Assembly: GCF_029212575.1 (NCBI RefSeq)
Contig: NZ_JARGPK010000055.1
Location: forward strand, 147,874-211,873
Length of the DNA stretch: 64,000 nt
Origin: Antarcticimicrobium sp.
GTDB taxonomy: Bacteria; Pseudomonadota; Alphaproteobacteria; Rhodobacterales; Rhodobacteraceae
Reading direction: 5' to 3'
Under the pieces are notes generated by a model. The model made no database searches. It had not been told where the DNA came from and saw only the letters and a list, made by a program, of their open reading frames with translations. Made by a program: the position numbers and the translations under genes. Below, piece by piece: positions 37,782-47,735 of the stretch (the first letter of the stretch is position 1; each line of letters begins with the position of its first letter).

Positions 37782-38552
37782 CAGGGCCTCCTGCGCCTTT
37801 TCTTGCACCTCAAGCGTGGCGCGGTCCTCGACTTCGGCGTATCGGTTGAGGTTGGTGGACAAGAGCGCTAACCCCTCGTCGTCCAGCCATTGCCAGACCT
37901 CGGCCAGCGTATGCTGGGTTTCGTGCGGATGCAGGACCTGGTCGCGGAACCACGAGCGCAGATGGGTTTCATCGCTCAGCGTCTCGGCGCAGTCCCGGAA
38001 GCGGGAAAACGCGGCGTCCTCGCCTTCTCGCGTGCAAATCCCCCGATACAGGTCAAGAAACGGCCGCCGGCCATAAAGGTGGTAGAGCCCGACGAAGAGG
38101 AACCCGCCGGGGGCGACCATACGGGCGGCATGGGCAAAAGCGGCGCGGCAATCGCGGGTGTGGTGCAGGACCCCGATACTGACGACGAGATCGAAGGGCG
38201 CGGCGCTTTCAAACGCGAAGAGATCGCTTTCGACGAAATCGACCCTGTCCGATGTGCCCAGGCGTCCGGCGACATCGCGGGCGCGGTCCAGGGCGGGGGC
38301 GGTGAAATCCACCGCCGTAACCCTCTTGCCGTAGCGGCTGGCCATGGTGTTCGCGGCCCAGCCCGCCCCGCAGCCGAGTTCGAGCACCGAGGCAATCTCG
38401 TCTTCTTCCAGCAGCGCGTCGAGATCAGGATAGGCGGCGATCGGGTTGCGGGCGATGCTGTCGGCGGCCACGCCAGCGTCGGAGTAGAAGTTGAACGGCA
38501 TGTCGCGGTAGAAATCCCGGACCCTGTCGGTCACCGAGGCGGGGTGGGTCAT
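37707..38552 (-). CDS. Class I SAM-dependent methyltransferase, last gene of the carbamoylation operon
   Basis: 281 residues. SAM-binding motif I is VLELGCGAGWAANTMA (about 55-70), with the acidic residue of strand 2 in VTAVDFTAPAL and a post-II LVVSIGVLHHTRD (about 122-135). The N-terminus VRDFYRDMPFNFY is shared with methyltransferases of natural-product and lipid clusters. It starts nine bases after the Rieske gene and ends a six-gene operon, so its substrate is probably the product made by the upstream carbamoyltransferase and oxygenase. No closer functional call is possible. Confidence 0.82.
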   Translation of the reverse strand: MTHPASVTDRVRDFYRDMPFNFYSDAGVAADSIARNPIAAYPDLDALLEEDEIASVLELGCGAGWAANTMASRYGKRVTAVDFTAPALDRARDVAGRLGTSDRVDFVESDLFAFESAAPFDLVVSIGVLHHTRDCRAAFAHAARMVAPGGFLFVGLYHLYGRRPFLDLYRGICTREGEDAAFSRFRDCAETLSDETHLRSWFRDQVLHPHETQHTLAEVWQWLDDEGLALLSTNLNRYAEVEDRATLEVQEKAQEALSLRRNRDEGRFFPGFFTVLAQRDP

Positions 38553-38561
38553 CCTGGTCTC

Positions 38562-39896
38562 CTAAAGATAATTGCGGGCATGGCGCAGCCCGGCGATTGC
38601 GAGCAGGGACAGCAGCGCCACCCCAACCAGCGCGGCCCGGAGCCCCACACCGCTGCTGAGAATGGCCACCGCCGCCGCCGCTGCCGACAGGGCCGCCAGC
38701 GCCCTGATCCCGAGGTCGATCCGGCGCAACAGGCGCTGGCAGCTCGAACAGATCGCGGTGTGCAGCCGGTGCCGGTCCTGCGGTACGTTGACCTCGTCCG
38801 GGGCGACGCCGCTGTTCCTGGCGGTGGTAAAGCCGCGATAGAACGGCAGCGCCGCGCCATGGCGATCGAGCCAGCGGCGGTATTCCACAACCAGGCGGTC
38901 CGATGTCTTGATCGGCAGCCAGGACTTGCTGAGGGGGCGGTCGGCCGCCTCGATCTCCCGGTGCTGGCCGACGACCACGCCCATGTCCTGCTCAAGGATC
39001 AGGATCTGCGACTGGTGCTCCAGCCAGCGCGGCTTCATCCGCTCCAGCAGGCCGGTGAAATTGCTGTACTTCCGATAGAGCAACCGGCAGCGCCCCTTGC
39101 CCATCGGCAGGGAAAACAGATCGAGCCCGGCCACCAGATCGGCATCTGCGTATTCCGAGGTATAGCGGACCAGATTGGGGGCAACGAACGCCACATGCGC
39201 CGCGCCCATCTCCGGCGCGTCCTCGTCCCGGTGCAGACCGATATGGCGATAGGTGGCGCGGATGCCGTCCAAGCCGCTGTGGATGATCTCGAACTTCAGC
39301 GGGCTGGCGGCCTGGCGCAACCCGCCGCCGCGCACGCCGTGATGCGCGATGTGGATATGTGCCACGTCGATGACATTCTCGATCAGGTAGCTCTGGTCAT
39401 AGGGCAGGTCCATCTGGAAGGTCACCGCGGTAATCCCTTCCGCGCCAGATGCCTGCCCGGCCGGGATCAGCGACGCATCGGCCGCATCCGCCGCGCCGGC
39501 CCAGACCCAGACGATCCCGTCGACGATTTCCAGCGCGTAGCGCCGCACGCAGGAGCGGATCGGGTAATCCCGGCCTTCCAGCATCTGCGGGATCAACTGG
39601 CAGTCGCCGGCGCCGTCGAACTGCCAGCCGTGATAGAGGCATTCCAGCCTGCCATCGACGATCTGCCCGTCCGAAAGCCGCGCCATCCGGTGCGGGCACA
39701 GGTCGCGCAGGCAGTTCAGCTGGCCGGAGCCGTCAAAGAACAGCACCAGCCCGGTATCGTAGATCGAAACCTGGCTCGGCTTGTCGCGGGGAAGGTCCTC
39801 GAGAAAGGACACCGGGTACCAGCAGTTTTCCCAGTCAAAGGCCGGGCCCGCCTTGCCGGTCTCGGCCGCGCCGGCGTCGAGTGTGCTTTGGTCCAT
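38562..39896 (-). CDS. Pheophorbide-a-oxygenase-like Rieske oxygenase with C-terminal CxxC and membrane anchor
   Basis: 444 residues. Rieske [2Fe-2S] ligands are C67-P-H69 and C86-x2-H89. The mononuclear iron site is D177-x2-H180-x4-H185 with D304 as likely third ligand. Near the C-terminus LHTAICSSC (379-386) reproduces the HT-x2-C-x-SC signature of the PaO/TIC55/PTC52 group of plant and cyanobacterial oxygenases, and it is followed by two hydrophobic helices (about 398-440) that would anchor it in the membrane. Members of this group hydroxylate tetrapyrroles or other hydrophobic compounds. Here it sits between a methyltransferase and an SGNH hydrolase in an operon headed by a carbamoyltransferase. 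Confidence 0.85.
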   Translation of the reverse strand: MDQSTLDAGAAETGKAGPAFDWENCWYPVSFLEDLPRDKPSQVSIYDTGLVLFFDGSGQLNCLRDLCPHRMARLSDGQIVDGRLECLYHGWQFDGAGDCQLIPQMLEGRDYPIRSCVRRYALEIVDGIVWVWAGAADAADASLIPAGQASGAEGITAVTFQMDLPYDQSYLIENVIDVAHIHIAHHGVRGGGLRQAASPLKFEIIHSGLDGIRATYRHIGLHRDEDAPEMGAAHVAFVAPNLVRYTSEYADADLVAGLDLFSLPMGKGRCRLLYRKYSNFTGLLERMKPRWLEHQSQILILEQDMGVVVGQHREIEAADRPLSKSWLPIKTSDRLVVEYRRWLDRHGAALPFYRGFTTARNSGVAPDEVNVPQDRHRLHTAICSSCQRLLRRIDLGIRALAALSAAAAAVAILSSGVGLRAALVGVALLSLLAIAGLRHARNYL

Positions 39897-39957
39897 GATC
39901 AGGTCCCCTGACTCCTTCGCGGTGTTCCGCCCCTGGTTGTGCGGAATGGCGGCAGGC

Positions 39958-41016
39958 TCATCCCTTTTGCGCGTGCCGCACGAACTTCCAGTCCTCGCTG
40001 TCCTTTTTCAGCCGCCGGACATAATCCGACAGCCGGCCGCCGCGCTCCGCTTGGCCCCCGGCCTTGAGAAGCGCCGCGTAGCGGGCAAGCATCATGATAG
40101 CCACCGCCTCATGGGTGCGCACCCCTGCATGCATTCCGTCAGCCGCCAGGTCGGCGCGGTTCGCGAAGAAACTGTGCAACAGAAGTCGGCCCCGATCCAG
40201 TTGCGCATAAACCGGCTGGAGAACCGGTGTCCGGAAATGCCTCGGCCGCAATTCATCCGAAACGATGATGTTCTCGATCCCGCGCAGGCGGCACATCGAC
40301 TGGATCAGCAGGGCGTTCCTGGCCATGTTCATGCGTCCGAAATGAACATTGTAAAGGTCGATGAACCCCTGAACCGGGATCGGCGCCGTTTCGAGTTGCT
40401 CCGGGTCGATGCCCGCAACCTTGTAGCTTTTCACCCGATTGGCCGAATAATCCTCGATCCGGTCCGGCTCCGGGAACAGGCACAGGACAAGGTCAGGCGC
40501 AACGATATCCACCTGCCGGATCAGCGTTCGCGCGCAATAATCGGCCGAGGTTCCCCCGGCGGAGAGGTTGATCACGTTGATCGCCTCTTCGGGCAAGGTC
40601 AGCGCAAGGGCCAGATGAGTCTTGAAGCGTTGGCCGAGGGTCTGCTCGAATGGAACGCCATTGCCCAGGGCGTGGCTTTCCCCCACGAGAAGAACCCGAA
40701 TCCGTGCCTTTGGGTCCAGCTCCTCGCTGCGATACCCGGCGGAATTGAAACGATACTCGACGGTTTCGCTGGTGTCGCTGCCATAGGTCAGGCTGGTGCT
40801 GCCGGGCACATGCAGGGCCGTCCGGGCGTCGCAGGCCAGCAAATGCGCGCCCGGCGCGGGTTTGCGGCCTGTCGCCGCCGGTCCTGCCAGAGGCGTGACC
40901 TCGACAATCTCCGACCTGTCGAGACGCCAGGCGCGATACCGGGCCAGGGCACCGCCAAGGCCCATGAACAGCAACAGGCGCCTTGCGACCCCCCTTGCGC
41001 CTCTGCTGATGCCCAT
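39958..41016 (-). CDS. SGNH/GDSL-fold hydrolase, membrane-anchored
   Basis: 352 residues. A hydrophobic N-terminal helix (about 10-25) may be a signal anchor. Block I is VLLVGESHALG (about 115-125, serine nucleophile in GES), block II VINLSAGGTSAD (oxyanion glycine), and block V DGMHAGVRTHE near residue 295 with the Asp-x-x-His pair. The family includes esterases, lipases and O-acetyl or O-carbamoyl transfer/removal enzymes. The start at 41016 is chosen because AGGAAGGGG lies upstream; longer versions would overlap the carbamoyltransferase. It follows that gene by 17 bases, so it may act on the carbamoylated product. Confidence 0.75.
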   Translation of the reverse strand: MGISRGARGVARRLLLFMGLGGALARYRAWRLDRSEIVEVTPLAGPAATGRKPAPGAHLLACDARTALHVPGSTSLTYGSDTSETVEYRFNSAGYRSEELDPKARIRVLLVGESHALGNGVPFEQTLGQRFKTHLALALTLPEEAINVINLSAGGTSADYCARTLIRQVDIVAPDLVLCLFPEPDRIEDYSANRVKSYKVAGIDPEQLETAPIPVQGFIDLYNVHFGRMNMARNALLIQSMCRLRGIENIIVSDELRPRHFRTPVLQPVYAQLDRGRLLLHSFFANRADLAADGMHAGVRTHEAVAIMMLARYAALLKAGGQAERGGRLSDYVRRLKKDSEDWKFVRHAQKG

Positions 41017-41033
41017 GCCGTGCCCCTTCCTGT

Positions 41034-42869
41034 TCAATCCGGGTCCAGGGCGCTTTTGTAATCCAGCTGCAATGCCGGATCCTGCCTCGCCTTGTCCAGT
41101 ACGCTGGTTCCCGCCACCAGCATGTCGATCTCGGTGCCCATGAAACAGCGGAACGCGTCTTCTGGCGTGCACACGATCGGCTCCCCCCGCACGTTGAAGC
41201 TGGTATTCACCAGGATCGGGCAGCCTGTCCTCTCCTTGAACGCGCTCAGCAGGCTGTGCAGGCGCGGATTGGTCCGCCGGCTGACCGTTTGCAGCCGCGC
41301 CGAGAAATCCACATGGGTCACCGCCGGAATGGTCGAACGCACCCGGTTCAGCCGGTCCAGAATGTCCTCGCCGGCGCCCCCTGCGGTATCAAGGCGATGC
41401 TCCGCGCGTACCGGCGCGGTGATCAGCATGTAGGGGCTTTCGCCGTCATGCTCGAACCACTCCGACACGTCCTCTTCCAACACCACCGGCGCGAAGGGGC
41501 GAAAGCTCTCGCGGTTCTTGACCTTGAGGTTCAGAACCCTCTGCATCGTTTCCGAGCGCGCATCGGCGAGGATCGACCGCGCCCCGAGCGCCCTTGGCCC
41601 GAACTCCATCCGCCCCTGGAACCAGCCCACCGCCTTGCCCGAGGCCAGGGCCTCTGCTGTCCTGGCAATCATCTCCCCCTCGGCGAGGGTTTCGCTGACG
41701 GCTCCGGCGCGGCCAAGGCGCGCCTCGATCTCCGGTTGCGGGAAATCCGGCCCCAGGTAGGCGCCTTTCATCGCATCCGTGCCGTTGGGTGCCCGCCTCG
41801 GCTGGCCAAGGTGCTGATGCGTCGCCGCCAGCGCTGCGCCCAGTGCACAGCCGGCGTCGCCCGCCGCGGGCTGGATCCACAAGCGTTCGACACCGGTCTC
41901 GCGCAGGATCCGCCCGTTGGCGACGCAGTTCAACGCAACCCCGCCCGCGAGGCATAGGTTGCGCTGGTCGTAGCGCCGCATCATTGCGCGGACCATGCGC
42001 AGAACGATCTCCTCGGTCACCGCCTGGAGCGAGGCCGCCACATCCATGTGAAACTGCGTCAGCGGTTCGTCCTCGCCGCGGCGTGTCGGTTGCCCGAACA
42101 GCGCGCCGAAGGCTTCGGAAATCATCGACTGCCCGACGCAATAGTCGAAATAGCGCTGGTCGAGCGTAAAGCTGCCGTCCTCCTTGAGGTCCACCAGGTG
42201 ATCGAAGAACAGATCGCGGAAACGGGCCGTGCCATAGGGCGCGAGCCCCATGACCTTGTATTCCCCCGACAGGACCTTGAAGCCCAGGTACTGCGTGACC
42301 GCCGTATAGAGCAACCCGAGCGAATTCGGGAACTGGAGCTCCAGTTCAGGCACCAGCTCCGCGCCCTTGCCAAGGCAGACCGAGGCCGTCGCCCACTCCC
42401 CCACGCCGTCCAGGGTCAGCACCAGCGCCTCGTCAAAGGGCGACGGGTAGAAGGCCGACGCCGCATGGCTCTGGTGATGCTCGGCAAAGAGCAGCTTTGC
42501 CGAATGGCCGGATCCCGGGAACAGCGCCTCCAGTTCCCGGAGGATCTGCCGCTTTTGCCAGAGCTTCCCCCCCAGCCAGAGCGGCACGGCCTGCCGGAAG
42601 GACCAGAACCCGCGCGGCGCGAAATCGGCAAAGCCGCGCATCATCCGGCCGAATTTCAGAACCGGCTTTTCGTGGAAAACGACATGGTCGATATCGCCCA
42701 GCCCGCAGTTTGCCTGTTCGAGGCAATAGCCGATCGCTTGGGCGGGAAAGCCGGGATCGAACTTGCGCCTGGTAAACCGCTCCTCCTGGGCGGCGGCGAT
42801 GATCTCGCCGCCATCGACCAGCGCCGCGGCGCTGTCATGATAGAACGCCGAGAGCCCGAGAACCTTCAT
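41034..42869 (-). CDS. NodU/CmcH-family O-carbamoyltransferase
   Basis: 611 residues, normal family length. The N-terminal Kae1-like domain starts MKVLGLSAFYHDSAAALV and has the metal-binding HHQSHAASAFY (about 130-140), LCLAGGVALNCVANG about 300, and the C-terminal domain has MEFGPRALGARSILAD about 410-425 and ILVNTSFNVRGEPIV about 560-575. These enzymes make carbamoyl-adenylate from carbamoyl phosphate and ATP and transfer the carbamoyl group to a hydroxyl of a small molecule, as in Nod factors, cephamycin, novobiocin and saxitoxin. The acceptor here is unknown. It is the largest gene of the 37.7-43.3 kb operon. Confidence 0.93.
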   Translation of the reverse strand: MKVLGLSAFYHDSAAALVDGGEIIAAAQEERFTRRKFDPGFPAQAIGYCLEQANCGLGDIDHVVFHEKPVLKFGRMMRGFADFAPRGFWSFRQAVPLWLGGKLWQKRQILRELEALFPGSGHSAKLLFAEHHQSHAASAFYPSPFDEALVLTLDGVGEWATASVCLGKGAELVPELELQFPNSLGLLYTAVTQYLGFKVLSGEYKVMGLAPYGTARFRDLFFDHLVDLKEDGSFTLDQRYFDYCVGQSMISEAFGALFGQPTRRGEDEPLTQFHMDVAASLQAVTEEIVLRMVRAMMRRYDQRNLCLAGGVALNCVANGRILRETGVERLWIQPAAGDAGCALGAALAATHQHLGQPRRAPNGTDAMKGAYLGPDFPQPEIEARLGRAGAVSETLAEGEMIARTAEALASGKAVGWFQGRMEFGPRALGARSILADARSETMQRVLNLKVKNRESFRPFAPVVLEEDVSEWFEHDGESPYMLITAPVRAEHRLDTAGGAGEDILDRLNRVRSTIPAVTHVDFSARLQTVSRRTNPRLHSLLSAFKERTGCPILVNTSFNVRGEPIVCTPEDAFRCFMGTEIDMLVAGTSVLDKARQDPALQLDYKSALDPD

Positions 42870-42923
42870 CGCCTCGCCCCGGTTTGTCCCGGATCGCAGG
42901 ATTTCCGGACCACCCGCGTCACT

Positions 42924-43103
42924 TCAGCGCATCCGGTCCATGTCGCGAAAGGCGCCGGTCCTGCGGGGCTGCCAAAGGCTCTGCCGGTCGGCCTCATGCC
43001 GGATGACCAGCCGCCGTCCCGACACCACGCGCACAAGGACGGCAACCGGAACCCAGACCGTGAAAAAGAGAACGCCCCAGAACAGGGTTGCAAGAATGGT
43101 CAT
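42924..43103 (-). CDS. 59-residue membrane protein upstream of the carbamoyltransferase
   Basis: A small gene between 43103 (ATG) and 42924 (stop). It starts MTILATLFWGVLFFTVWV, one membrane helix (about 5-28), then a basic, tryptophan-containing tail VIRHEADRQSLWQ and FRDMDRMR. GGGAG lies about five bases before the start, and the gaps to its neighbours are 39 and 54 bases. Small single-helix proteins next to NodU-type carbamoyltransferases are common (SxtK-like or DUF5989-type partners), which supports a real gene; the exact family is not certain. Confidence 0.65.
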   Translation of the reverse strand: MTILATLFWGVLFFTVWVPVAVLVRVVSGRRLVIRHEADRQSLWQPRRTGAFRDMDRMR

Positions 43104-43142
43104 TCCGTCTCCCGCGAGAAATGGGGGAAACCCCGGTTACGG

Positions 43143-43325
43143 CTACCACATCGGGTAGATATCGGGGTTCTTGCCCTGCAGTTTGCGCACTTTCTTCTTG
43201 AGCCGCTCCATGCGCGACTGCCTGCGGGCGTCGGGCTTTTCGTCGGACGGTTTTGCATCCTTCTTGGCCGACATGTCCTTTTCGGACCTGCCCCGGCCTG
43301 CCGCGTCATCGACTGAGGATGTCAT
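43143..43325 (-). CDS. Small basic protein, first gene of the carbamoylation operon
   Basis: 60 residues from the ATG at 43325, or 43 from the internal ATG at 43274 (MSAKKDAKPS), which has AAAAGGA close upstream; the true start is unclear. The protein is very hydrophilic, rich in K, R, D and E (RMERLKKKVRKLQ forms a likely helix), and ends NPDIYPMW. Ending in I-Y-P/T-aromatic recalls small proteins encoded beside NodU-type carbamoyltransferases. It lies 39 bases before the 59-residue membrane protein. No function can be assigned. Confidence 0.5.
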   Translation of the reverse strand: MTSSVDDAAGRGRSEKDMSAKKDAKPSDEKPDARRQSRMERLKKKVRKLQGKNPDIYPMW

Positions 43326-43487
43326 TGCCAAGAATCCCTTTACTCAAACCAAAACCTTTGCCTGCAGCCTGCAACAATCGGTAGGCCGCTGTAAACTGCA
43401 ACCCGGGCCTCGCGCCCCTGCCCGTGCCCTCGCCGCTGCGGCATGGGAAAGAGGGATCGTCGCGAACGGATCTTGATGTCGGCCTAG

Positions 43488-43509
43488 CTTATGCGTATAT
43501 GCGCATAAG
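43488..43509. promoter_or_regulatory. ArsR operator
   Basis: CTTATGCG and CGCATAAG are perfect 8-base inverted repeats separated by TATATG, ending 11 bases before the arsR start codon and just ahead of its GGAGG. Position and symmetry are typical of an autoregulated ArsR/SmtB site that blocks polymerase. Upstream, 43326-43487 is the shared gap with the carbamoylation operon. Confidence 0.8.
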
Positions 43510-43520
43510 CGGAGGTTGAT

Positions 43521-43811
43521 ATGATTCTGAACGTTCTCAGCGCACTTGCCGAACCGACGCGCCTCAGCGCGATGCATATCCTCGCCGATCACGGCGAGCA
43601 TTGTGTCTGCGAGTTGATGGAGCGTTGCGGTGCCACGCAATCGCGGATGTCGCGGCACATGGGGGTGCTGAAGGCGGCTGGGCTGGTGGTCGACCGGCGC
43701 GACGCGCAATGGGTACGTTACCGGATCAATCCGGATCTTCCGGCGGATATCGCGGCGGCAGTCGCGGCGGTTCTGGCCTGCCGCAAGAACGAAGACAGGA
43801 AAGCAGCATGA
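43521..43811 (+). CDS. arsR: ArsR-family arsenite-responsive repressor
   Basis: 96 residues with the ArsR winged helix. HCVCELME (about 31-38) carries the paired cysteines in the first DNA-binding-region helix, the arrangement that binds As(III) or Sb(III) in ArsR. The recognition segment is QSRMSRHMGVLKAAGLV. GGAGG is five bases before the start. It overlaps the permease start as ATGA, and its likely operator lies directly upstream, so it should derepress its own operon in the presence of arsenicals. Confidence 0.9.
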   Translation: MILNVLSALAEPTRLSAMHILADHGEHCVCELMERCGATQSRMSRHMGVLKAAGLVVDRRDAQWVRYRINPDLPADIAAAVAAVLACRKNEDRKAA

Positions 43812-44866
43812 CAAGCGATGTAACAACGCCGCACCCGGCGCGGCCGGAATGGCAGTGGCACCTCGGCGTGGCGGGTTTTGCCGTGGCCTGGTGGCTGGTC
43901 TATCACCAGCTTGTGCCCCTGTCCGAATGGCTGGTGGCGCAACTCCCGGTCGATCGGCACAGCCACACCGGCGAGGCGCTGGCCTTTTTCTTCTACGACG
44001 TGCCCAAGGTGATGATGCTGCTGACGCTGATCGTCTTCGCGATGGGTGTCGTGCGCAGTTTCTTCAGCCCGGAAAAGACCCGCGCGTTGCTCTCGGGCAA
44101 GCGCGAGGGTCTTGGCAACGTGATGTCGGCGGGCCTCGGCATCCTGACCCCGTTCTGCTCCTGCTCGGCGGTGCCACTGTTCATCGGCTTCGTTTCGGCG
44201 GGGGTGCCTTTGGGCGTGACCTTTTCCTTCCTGATCGCGGCGCCGATGGTGAACGAGGTGGCGCTGGTGCTGCTGTTCGGGCTGGTCGGCTGGCAGGTGG
44301 CGGTGACCTATCTGGCCTTCGGGCTTGGCATCGCGATCTTGGCCGGCTTCGTGATCGGCAAGCTGCACCTGGAGGGCTGGTTGCAGGACTGGGTGCGCGA
44401 CATCCATTCCGGCGCCAATGCCCCTGACTTGCCCGACGGCGAACGCCTGACCATGACCGACCGCTACGGGCTGGGCATCGAGGCGGTGCGCGAGATCTTC
44501 GCCAGGGTCTGGGTCTGGATCATCGCCGGCATCGGCATGGGCGCGTTGATCCACGGCTATGTGCCCGAAGATCTGATGGCCCGGATCATGGGCGCCGACG
44601 CCTGGTGGTCGGTGCCCGCCGCCGTCGTCATGGGTATCCCGATGTACACCAATGCCGCCGGTGTCATTCCCATCGTCGAGGCGCTGCTGGGCAAGGGCGC
44701 CGCGCTGGGCACGGTGCTGGCCTTCATGATGAGCGTGATCGCCCTGTCGCTGCCCGAGATGATCATCCTGCGCCAGGTGCTGACCCTGCGGCTGATCGCG
44801 GTCTTCATCGGCACCGTCGCCTCCGGCATCCTCGCCGTCGGCTTTCTGTTCAACCTGATTTTCTGA
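43808..44866 (+). CDS. arsP: ArsP-type permease (UPF0718/DUF318)
   Basis: 352 residues with about eight to ten membrane helices. The signature TPFCSCSAVPLFIGFVSAG (about 115-133) contains the paired cysteines found in this permease family, and a second half begins ARVWVWIIAGIGMG. Characterised ArsP proteins export trivalent organoarsenicals such as methylarsenite. The arsR linkage supports an arsenical substrate, but other soft-metal cargo cannot be excluded. It is coupled to arsR by a four-base overlap and followed after ten bases by a thioredoxin-like gene. Confidence 0.85.
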   Translation: MTSDVTTPHPARPEWQWHLGVAGFAVAWWLVYHQLVPLSEWLVAQLPVDRHSHTGEALAFFFYDVPKVMMLLTLIVFAMGVVRSFFSPEKTRALLSGKREGLGNVMSAGLGILTPFCSCSAVPLFIGFVSAGVPLGVTFSFLIAAPMVNEVALVLLFGLVGWQVAVTYLAFGLGIAILAGFVIGKLHLEGWLQDWVRDIHSGANAPDLPDGERLTMTDRYGLGIEAVREIFARVWVWIIAGIGMGALIHGYVPEDLMARIMGADAWWSVPAAVVMGIPMYTNAAGVIPIVEALLGKGAALGTVLAFMMSVIALSLPEMIILRQVLTLRLIAVFIGTVASGILAVGFLFNLIF

Positions 44867-44876
44867 GGAGACATCC

Positions 44877-45113
44877 ATGAAACCCGTCAAAGTCTATGGC
44901 CCCGGCTGCAAACGCTGCGAAGCCACCGCGCAAATGATCCAGGAGGCGGCAGAGCGCCTGGGCGTCGAGGTCGCGGTCGAAAAGGTCACCGATCCGCGCC
45001 AGATCGCCATGGCCGGTGTCATGTCGACGCCCGGAATCGCGGTCGATGGCAAGCTGGTCCATGCGGGCGGCCTGCCGGACAAGGCAAAGCTCGACGGCTG
45101 GCTGGCCGCGTAA
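44877..45113 (+). CDS. Small thioredoxin-fold protein
   Basis: 78 residues with the redox motif GPGCKRC at about residues 8-14, a following helix (EATAQMIQEAAERLG), and the cis-proline segment MSTPGIAVDGK. These short thioredoxin-like proteins commonly follow ArsP-type permeases and are thought to keep a thiol partner or the permease cysteines reduced. GAGGAG lies before the start. It is the last gene of the arsR operon. Confidence 0.88.
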   Translation: MKPVKVYGPGCKRCEATAQMIQEAAERLGVEVAVEKVTDPRQIAMAGVMSTPGIAVDGKLVHAGGLPDKAKLDGWLAA

Positions 45114-45225
45114 GCGGGGCATTCCGACCGATGGGCGCGATTTCCCATCGGTGCGGCGTCGTGGCCTGATGCGGCCCGCCTCGGTAGATCCATAGTCAAA
45201 GATTATCGCTCCGATCAACAAATAG

Positions 45226-47508
<2,283 letters not shown>

Positions 47509-47557
47509 TCGGGACTGAACGGGCAGGGGGCACGATCCCCCTGTCGGAAAACCGAAG

Positions 47558-47586
47558 GCGCGTCGCTTTGGCGGCGCGCTTTTTTT
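47558..47586 (+). terminator. Rho-independent terminator of katG
   Basis: GCGCGTCGC pairs with GCGGCGCGC (one G-U pair) around loop TTTG, immediately followed by seven T, 49 bases after the katG stop. Confidence 0.9.
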
Positions 47587-47690
47587 GCGCTGGCGTCCGG
47601 GATCGAAAAAAGACCCCGCGCGGGACCGGCCCGGCCGGGTCAGGGTCCGGCGGCGCGACGGGGAGAGGCGCGCCACCGGCAGCAAAGAGC

Positions 47691-47723
47691 GGCGCCGGTT
47701 CGAAAACGTACGGAACCGGCGCC
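47691..47723 (-). terminator. Hairpin downstream of the flavin reductase gene
   Basis: GGCGCCGGTTC and GAACCGGCGCC form a perfect 11-base stem with an 11-base loop, 13 bases beyond the flavin reductase stop on the minus strand. The following minus-strand sequence GCTCTTTGCT is only weakly U-rich. Confidence 0.5.
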
Positions 47724-47735
47724 GGAATGTACGGT

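Noticed and set aside
45205..45215. ATCG-CTC-CGAT palindrome as an OxyR site before katG
   Set aside because: Too short, and the wider half-sites expected for OxyR are not present.
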